DNA from: an uncultured Saprospiraceae bacterium
GTDB lineage: Bacteria; Bacteroidota; Bacteroidia; Chitinophagales; Saprospiraceae
NCBI GenBank assembly: GCA_937967615.1
Contig: CALCMJ010000031.1
Span: 1 to 49,577, forward strand
Direction of reading: 5' to 3'
DNA length: 49,577 nt
Position numbers and translations under genes: made by a program. Shown here in pieces: positions 44,288 to 49,577 of this stretch; within the stretch, counting starts at the first letter, position 1; every line of letters starts with the position of its first letter. Under the pieces are notes generated by a model that worked only from the letters and a program-made list of their open reading frames with translations, did no database searches and had not been told where the DNA came from.

Positions 44288-46618
44288 CTAGGAAAGGGTT
44301 GCTTCTTGCCTATGTATATTCTCATTCTTTATACATCTAACACGTATTGACTTACTTACAGGAGTTTGACTTTGGTCAGCAAACAAATCAATAGGTACTA
44401 AAATATTCGTTTCTGGAAAATAGCTAGCTAAATTCCCACTTGGAATTGAATACGGGACTACATAAAATTGTTTAGCTATTCTTTTAACACCCTTGTAATT
44501 ACTTTCTAGGTCAATCAAATCTAATTTCTCTAGTTGCATTCTTGCCATATCTTCCTTATTCATCATCACAATCCTACGTTCATTATGGATACCTCTATAT
44601 CTATCATGGAGACCATAAATTGTTGTATTAAACTGATCATGCGAACGCACGGTCATAAGTAAAAACTCATCTTCAGATAAATCATGCTGCGGGAGTCCAC
44701 AAACACTGAACTGCGCTTTTCCTTCAGGTAGTTTGCTAAAATCTGCCACTCTTGCATTATTGGGTAAATAAAACTCTTTGCCATTGGCAATACTGCTATT
44801 ATAATCAGTAAAGCCATGAATGATTTTGGAGATAACAAGACGTATTGCATCATAATCCTGAACCAAGTGAGTCCAGGGCACTTTATCATCGCCAAGAGTT
44901 GCACTAGCTATTCCTGCAATAATATCAGGTTCACTCATTAAATATTCAGAAGCTGGTTTTAGTTTACCTGCTGAACTATGCACCTTACCCATACTATTCT
45001 CTACAGAAACCTTCCTGAGCTTTCCATCTTTTTCATCTTTTTCTGACCTACCAAGAGTAGGAAGGATTATTGAAGTAGCACCTGCAATGGTGTGCGTTCT
45101 ATTTAATTTTGTACTTATAGATACTGTCAATTTGCAATTCTGCATTGCTTCCGCAGTATAAAGCGTATCTGAAGCTGCAGAGACAAAATTCCCTCCTAAA
45201 GAAACAAAGACTTTTACTTTTTCAGCGTGCATTGCCTTTATAGCTTCCACAGTATCATATCCAGATTCTTTAGGGCTATCAATGTTGAATTCTCTCTTAA
45301 TATTTTCAGAAATGTAGGGTATGTTTTTGTGAATAATTCCTACAGTTCTATCTCCTTGCACATTACTATGCCCGCGGACTGGACATGTACCTGCCCCTTC
45401 TTTCCCTATGCTGCCTTTTAATAAGAGCAGGTTTACGCATTCCTTTATGTTTTCAACTGCATTTTTATGTTGCGTCAAGCCCATAGCCCAACAAATAATT
45501 ATTTTCTTTTTATTGCCAATGAGTTCCACCGCAGCATCTACATCTGATTCCTTAACACCGGATAAGAGTAGTAGATCTTTCTCTTTGCACTGTTCTAAAT
45601 TTTCAACAAATTTCTGATATCCACTTGTGTTTGTATTTATAAAATCATGGTCAAATATATCTCTGCTTTGAATGTCCTTATCTAGAAGTTTTTTCATAAT
45701 TAACTTTAACAAGGCAACATCTTGATTAATCTTTACTTGCAAAAACACATCAGTAAGTGCTGTCCCTCCTGTAAAAAAGTCGGTAGGTTTTTGAGGATTC
45801 ACAAAGCGCTTTAAGCCTGCTTCTTCAAGTGGATTAATACTAATAATCTTTCCTCCGTTCTTTTTACAATCTTGCAAAGCGGATAACATTCTAGGATGAT
45901 TTGTACCTGGATTTTGACCCATAATAATAACCACTTCTGCTTTAGCAAAATCGGATAAGACAACGGAGCCTTTCCCTATTCCTAGTGTTTGGCTAAGCGC
46001 CGTACCACTAGATTCATGACACATGTTGGAGCAATCAGGCATATTATTCGTTCCAAGTGCTCTAGCAAATAGACCGTAGAGAAATGCTGCTTCATTACTG
46101 CTCCTACCAGAAGTATAGAAGACGGCTTCATTTGGAGAATTAAGTTCTTGCAGTTCTTTGGCAATGTAATCAAAAGCGGTAGACCAGTCAATTTTCTCGT
46201 AATGATCAGAGCCTTCTCGTAAGATCATAGGATGCGTTAATCTCCCACTCTTCCCTATTTCCATATCAGACCAAGAAGCAATTTCTTTTATTGAATACTT
46301 TTCAAAAAAGTCAGGTCCAACGCGTTTTAGGGTAGCTTCTTCTGCGAGCGCTTTAGCTCCATTTTCACAATACTCTCCTAAAACGGATCGCTTGTCATCC
46401 GGATCTGGCCATGCACATCCAGGACAATCAAAGCCGTCCTTCTTGTTCATTTTAGCAAGCGTCTGAAATGCGCGTACAGCACCCATTTCTGAAATAGCAT
46501 GTTCCATAGCAACTTTAATCCCCTGCACACCTGCTGCATACGTTGCTGGTTCTGTGAGGCGAATGCCAGTATGTTTGAGTTTTGGGATTGGAGATACTTT
46601 GCGATTATGAGAATTCAT
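44288..46618 (-). CDS. FdhF/YdeP family molybdopterin oxidoreductase
   Basis: 776 residues. The N-terminal iron-sulphur region has C65 and C68 (CPGCAWPDP) and C84 (YCENG); a fourth cysteine is not evident. The molybdenum-binding residue is probably C200 in SNMCHESSG. Segments VVIIMGQNPGTNHPRM and GHSNVQGDRTVG are typical of the family, which is related to formate dehydrogenase H but whose substrate is mostly unknown (the E. coli member is tied to acid resistance). No Tat signal, so it is cytoplasmic. A 9-bp inverted repeat lies in its leader. Confidence 0.9.
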   Translation of the reverse strand: MNSHNRKVSPIPKLKHTGIRLTEPATYAAGVQGIKVAMEHAISEMGAVRAFQTLAKMNKKDGFDCPGCAWPDPDDKRSVLGEYCENGAKALAEEATLKRVGPDFFEKYSIKEIASWSDMEIGKSGRLTHPMILREGSDHYEKIDWSTAFDYIAKELQELNSPNEAVFYTSGRSSNEAAFLYGLFARALGTNNMPDCSNMCHESSGTALSQTLGIGKGSVVLSDFAKAEVVIIMGQNPGTNHPRMLSALQDCKKNGGKIISINPLEEAGLKRFVNPQKPTDFFTGGTALTDVFLQVKINQDVALLKLIMKKLLDKDIQSRDIFDHDFINTNTSGYQKFVENLEQCKEKDLLLLSGVKESDVDAAVELIGNKKKIIICWAMGLTQHKNAVENIKECVNLLLLKGSIGKEGAGTCPVRGHSNVQGDRTVGIIHKNIPYISENIKREFNIDSPKESGYDTVEAIKAMHAEKVKVFVSLGGNFVSAASDTLYTAEAMQNCKLTVSISTKLNRTHTIAGATSIILPTLGRSEKDEKDGKLRKVSVENSMGKVHSSAGKLKPASEYLMSEPDIIAGIASATLGDDKVPWTHLVQDYDAIRLVISKIIHGFTDYNSSIANGKEFYLPNNARVADFSKLPEGKAQFSVCGLPQHDLSEDEFLLMTVRSHDQFNTTIYGLHDRYRGIHNERRIVMMNKEDMARMQLEKLDLIDLESNYKGVKRIAKQFYVVPYSIPSGNLASYFPETNILVPIDLFADQSQTPVSKSIRVRCIKNENIHRQEATLS

Positions 46619-46638
46619 AATATCAAGATACTAAAAAT

Positions 46639-46674
46639 AGGAGGTAGTCAAAAAAGTATTCTGATCTACCTCCT
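46639..46674 (-). promoter_or_regulatory. Inverted repeat in the leader of the YdeP-like gene
   Basis: Perfect 9-bp repeat AGGAGGTAG/CTACCTCCT with an 18-base spacer, 21-56 bases upstream of the start. In the mRNA it forms a hairpin that would hold an AGGAGG sequence in its 5' arm. No U-run follows, so it is not a simple terminator; it could be an operator or RNA control element. Confidence 0.45.
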
Positions 46675-46785
46675 TCTACAGGTAAACATGGATTTTTATT
46701 GAATGCGGGTTTATGTAGATTCTTTGCAGTATACATATATATACTTTTGGGTATTACTAAGACTGTACGATTTTAATCATGATTA

Positions 46786-46821
46786 TCAATTGACTTTCAA
46801 TTGAAGGCAAACATAATTTTT
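46786..46821 (+). promoter_or_regulatory. Promoter with overlapping tandem palindromes
   Basis: TTG (46790-46792), 21 bases, TAATTTTT (46814-46821, seven of eight consensus positions). Two copies of the palindrome TCAATTGA (46786-46793 and 46797-46804) start 11 bases apart and cover the -33 box, which fits a regulator site. Confidence 0.45.
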
Positions 46822-46856
46822 AAAACTGTACAGATAGAACAAAATCATCCTTACTA

Positions 46857-49577
46857 ATGAATAATTCAAAAATTCTTTACACAATTTTAGTCACAGTATT
46901 CTATTCGCTATCCCTAATGAGCCAAAATGTTTGGCTTGGTGGAACAGGCGATTATAATAATGCAAGTAACTGGTCACAGGGTAATATTCCTATAGATGAA
47001 GAGATTATAATAAATTCTGGCCACTGTGTTATTCCTTCAGGATTTACAGCAAATCCATATCCGGTCACAATCAACGATGGGGCAACACTCACTGTCAAGG
47101 GCACAATGAATGTGACTACAAATGGTGCTCTTTCAGATGTTGGGATTACAATTAATGGAAACCCAAATACAACCGAACTTTTTATAAGCGGAATTGGCAC
47201 TGTAAACATTTCAAAAACAAACTTAGAAGCCATAAATAATGATGCTTCTTTATACAATGAAGGGACTTTAAACATAGGTCCAAACATTGGCGGAAACGGC
47301 ATATTCCTGGATAATGGTGAGGCAACAAACACTGGGTCTATAAGCTTTTCTGACATTGGAAACATTTGTCTATACGCTAAAGTATCAGGTTCAATTTTTA
47401 GTAATGATGGAAATATTGAAGGATGGGGTTTTGGACCATTTTTACAATATGATGACGGAAGTTTTACAAATAATAAATGTGCAGTTGTAAGTGCATTTGC
47501 AGGAAACACGATTGATGGAGATTTCCATAATGATGGCTTGCTCTATGAATATGCATCTGGCACTTCCAACATCGCAAGTAATTCTGGCATTACATACAAT
47601 ATAAATGGAGGAACAGTAAACGTATCTGGTAGTAATACAGGCTTTATGCTTACTTCTTTCGACTCATTTGTCTGGACAGGATGTGGTTCAGATAATGAAT
47701 GGTTAACGCAGGCAAATTGGTCACCTGGTCCTGAGGGCATTGGTCCTCCGTTACAATCGGATTCGCATATAATTCCAAATGAATTACAAGGGAATAGCTA
47801 TCCAAACGGCCCGGAACATATTATTATAAATAATTTTTTACTAATTGAAAATTCAGCTTCTGTAAATATTGTAAATTCTTCAAATACAAGTCTTTCCATA
47901 GGTCCTAGTGGTACAGTTCTAAATCAAGGGCTTCTTGAGATACAGAGTCCAGGCTTTCATGGAATAGTAAACAGTGGAGGACTTACCAATTCTACTACTG
48001 GTACAATACTAGTAAATGATGCAGTGTCAAATGGCATTCGCAATCTTAGTGGTGGGACTTTTACGAACTCAAAAACAGTTGCAATTTCAAATCCAAGTAA
48101 AATTGGCCTTGAGAATTTAGACGTATTTAATAACGGAATCAATGCGAGCCTTTTAATCTCTTCATCCGGTAATGAAGGAATTAAAAATGGTGGTGACATA
48201 ACGAACGATGGTGAATTTTTAATAGTGAATTCAGTTACTGATGGAATTGAAAATCAATCCGATGGTGTCATTGTAAACAATTTTGAAGTGATAATTGATG
48301 GAGCGTCGCAGAAAGGTTTTGATAATAATGGTGAATTTTATAATTCATCCTCTGCCACCTTGTTAATTAATGACTCAGGCACGCAAGGGATTGATAATTC
48401 TGGGACCATAGGAAATGTAAATAATGATAATAATATTGGAGTACTTGGATCTGGACAGCAAGCGATTCTCAATTCCCCCTCAGATGCAGTATTTGCAAAT
48501 GATAATTGTGCTTCCACAGTACTTGTCGATGGAGAAATAGATGGCAGCGGAACATATTTTAATTCAGGAAAGTGGACTATAATTGATTATACAGGTACAC
48601 ATGGTTTCCTTGAATTTCTTAATGGAACGCTTGGTTTACTTGAGGATCTAGGAGGGTCCATTAGCATAAGCCAAATAGCAAATTCCGGTCTCGTTTTTCT
48701 TCCAAAAACAACTTTTCCTTCCGGTGTTGTTAATCCATTTATAGAAGGAGATGCAGCAAATTATGGTTCTGGCACCATTGGGATTTTCAGCGATACCGGG
48801 GTGCACGTAGGGACCTACAATTTCAACTCGAATGGGTTTACTGGACTTCCTACAGTGGCAGATGGGACTTATATTTGTGAGGTGACAGGCATTACGGCCT
48901 GTCTTACTCCTTCACTTATAAAGGTGACCATAGATTCCAACCAAGATCCAGATTCCGACGGTGATGGTATTCCAGACACAACAGATAATTGTCCCAATGA
49001 TCCCAACCCCGGACAAGAAGATTTTGAACCAGATGGCATCGGTGATGTTTGTGATCCAGATGACGATAATGACGGCATCCCAGATACAAATGATAATTGC
49101 CATTTTAATTTTAATCCACAGCAAGATGATAACGATAACGACGGAGATGGTGATGTATGCGATGATGATGACGACAATGATGGAATTCTTGACACTAACG
49201 ACAACTGTCCTAATACCTCTAACTCAGGACAAGGAGATAATGACAACGATGGTCAAGGCGATGCGTGTGATAATGATGATGACAATGATGGTGTTGCCGA
49301 TGCAACGGACAACTGTCCTTTTATTTCTAACCCAAGTCAAGCAGATAGTGACAATGATGGCATAGGAGATGCTTGTGAAACAGATTCAGATAACGATGGC
49401 ATTCCAGATAGCTCTGATAATTGTCCGTTCATTTCCAATCCAAGTCAATTAGATACAGATAACGATGGAATGGGTGATCCTTGCGATAGCGATGATGACA
49501 ATGATGGAATTCCTGACACAAATGACAACTGCCAATTCATTTCAAATCCAAACCAAGAAAATAATGATGGAGATGTA
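46857..49577 (+). CDS. Large surface protein with GIxN repeats and thrombospondin-3 repeats (3' truncated by window)
   Basis: An open frame of 907 codons from ATG 46857 runs off the window end without a stop. Signal peptide 1-23 (YSLSLMSQ). Two WxG...NWS-type beta modules occur near the N-terminus ([16 protein letters not shown] and [19 protein letters not shown]). Residues about 365-540 are eight GIxN repeats of about 24 residues (see separate entry). From about 700 follow thrombospondin type 3-like calcium repeats ([12 protein letters not shown]) with an exact 36-residue period. It is probably an exported surface adhesin or matrix protein; a T9SS sorting domain is expected beyond the window. 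The upstream region has a consensus-like promoter. Confidence 0.88.
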   Translation, partial: MNNSKILYTILVTVFYSLSLMSQNVWLGGTGDYNNASNWSQGNIPIDEEIIINSGHCVIPSGFTANPYPVTINDGATLTVKGTMNVTTNGALSDVGITINGNPNTTELFISGIGTVNISKTNLEAINNDASLYNEGTLNIGPNIGGNGIFLDNGEATNTGSISFSDIGNICLYAKVSGSIFSNDGNIEGWGFGPFLQYDDGSFTNNKCAVVSAFAGNTIDGDFHNDGLLYEYASGTSNIASNSGITYNINGGTVNVSGSNTGFMLTSFDSFVWTGCGSDNEWLTQANWSPGPEGIGPPLQSDSHIIPNELQGNSYPNGPEHIIINNFLLIENSASVNIVNSSNTSLSIGPSGTVLNQGLLEIQSPGFHGIVNSGGLTNSTTGTILVNDAVSNGIRNLSGGTFTNSKTVAISNPSKIGLENLDVFNNGINASLLISSSGNEGIKNGGDITNDGEFLIVNSVTDGIENQSDGVIVNNFEVIIDGASQKGFDNNGEFYNSSSATLLINDSGTQGIDNSGTIGNVNNDNNIGVLGSGQQAILNSPSDAVFANDNCASTVLVDGEIDGSGTYFNSGKWTIIDYTGTHGFLEFLNGTLGLLEDLGGSISISQIANSGLVFLPKTTFPSGVVNPFIEGDAANYGSGTIGIFSDTGVHVGTYNFNSNGFTGLPTVADGTYICEVTGITACLTPSLIKVTIDSNQDPDSDGDGIPDTTDNCPNDPNPGQEDFEPDGIGDVCDPDDDNDGIPDTNDNCHFNFNPQQDDNDNDGDGDVCDDDDDNDGILDTNDNCPNTSNSGQGDNDNDGQGDACDNDDDNDGVADATDNCPFISNPSQADSDNDGIGDACETDSDNDGIPDSSDNCPFISNPSQLDTDNDGMGDPCDSDDDNDGIPDTNDNCQFISNPNQENNDGDV
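47961..48470 (+). repeat. Tandem 24-residue GIxN repeat (8 units)
   Basis: The core G-[I/L/F]-x-N begins at nt 47961, 48033, 48105, 48177, 48243, 48315, 48387, and a degenerate AILN at 48462. Intervals are 72, 72, 72, 66, 72, 72 and 75 nt. Each unit has N-rich turns and I/L/V strands, as in a beta-solenoid. The codons have diverged, so the duplication is not recent. Confidence 0.75.
48984..49577 (+). repeat. Thrombospondin-3-like repeats, exact 108-nt period (6 units, continuing)
   Basis: The D-N-C triplet begins at nt 48984, 49092, 49200, 49308, 49416 and 49524, each exactly 108 nt apart. Each 36-residue unit carries DxDxDG calcium loops, as in [14 protein letters not shown]. The sequence varies between units (silent and amino acid changes), but the length is constant. 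Confidence 0.85.

Noticed and set aside
48869..49365. Long frames antisense and out of frame over the thrombospondin-3 repeats
   Set aside because: They arise from the GAT/AAT-rich periodic codons of the real gene and give low-complexity S/P or M/T/I-rich products.
48984..49577. CRISPR array
   Set aside because: The 108-nt period lies in an open reading frame and the repeated part is not an exact DNA repeat with unique spacers.
1..49577. tRNA, rRNA or intact transposase genes
   Set aside because: None seen by eye in the non-coding stretches; a tRNAscan or Infernal run would be decisive.

Overview
This window is a chromosomal segment of a Bacteroidota bacterium, probably a marine or environmental relative of Saprospiria, Cytophagia or Flavobacteriia. 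The sequence is AT-rich. It carries a TonB-dependent receptor with a carboxypeptidase-regulatory-like N-terminus, a protease with a type IX secretion (T9SS) sorting domain, S46 and M16 peptidases, a DUF5689 lipoprotein, several LxxC-type lipoproteins and a thrombospondin-3 repeat surface protein. Several intergenic regions hold promoters that fit the Bacteroidetes pattern (TTG, about 20-21 nt, TAnnTTTG). No rRNA, tRNA, CRISPR array or intact insertion sequence was seen.

Layout. 1-400: end of an unknown gene, then two short units that each end in a terminator (candidate small RNAs). 394-2600: small secreted protein, alanine dehydrogenase, small HTH-like protein. 2650-8640: TonB receptor plus DUF5689 lipoprotein facing a secreted endonuclease/exonuclease/phosphatase; I read this as a surface uptake locus for nucleic acid or another phosphodiester. 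8640-10690: Pif1-like helicase, an unlisted 42-residue membrane peptide and MiaE, the last two joined by a GTGA overlap. 10690-14090: glycosyltransferase and T9SS metalloprotease. 14840-21290: WbqC-like protein, dynamin-like GTPase, M1 and S46 peptidases in one direction, ending in a strong terminator. 21290-24890: AlkD-like DNA glycosylase, then an ECF sigma factor operon with an unusual protein that couples an inner-membrane helix to a barrel-like domain. 25220-31400: unknown secreted protein, RarA, prephenate dehydratase, beta-barrel protein, three small envelope proteins or lipoproteins, Nudix hydrolase. 31430-35110: PyrE, M42 aminopeptidase, a 660-nt stretch with structured RNA-like elements and a possible 16-residue peptide gene, a lipocalin-like lipoprotein and a UbiA-like membrane protein. 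35180-37940: M16 protease. 37940-38880: a repeat-rich non-coding region with a probable truncated lipoprotein. 38880-42910: YceI-like protein, propeller histidine kinase and LytTR regulator in one overlapping operon. 43070-46620: YdeP/FdhF-type molybdopterin oxidoreductase and lipoprotein. 46857 to the end: a large surface protein, truncated by the window, with two independent tandem-repeat domains.

The main themes are envelope and secreted proteolysis (M1, S46, M16, M42, metzincin), surface uptake and signalling through two separate regulators (ECF sigma and LytTR). The most unusual items are the tandem structured intergenic elements at 33.3-33.8 kb, the 24-residue GIxN repeat at 47.9-48.5 kb, a 5'-leader element shared by two unrelated envelope genes, and small genes that length-limited ORF calling misses.
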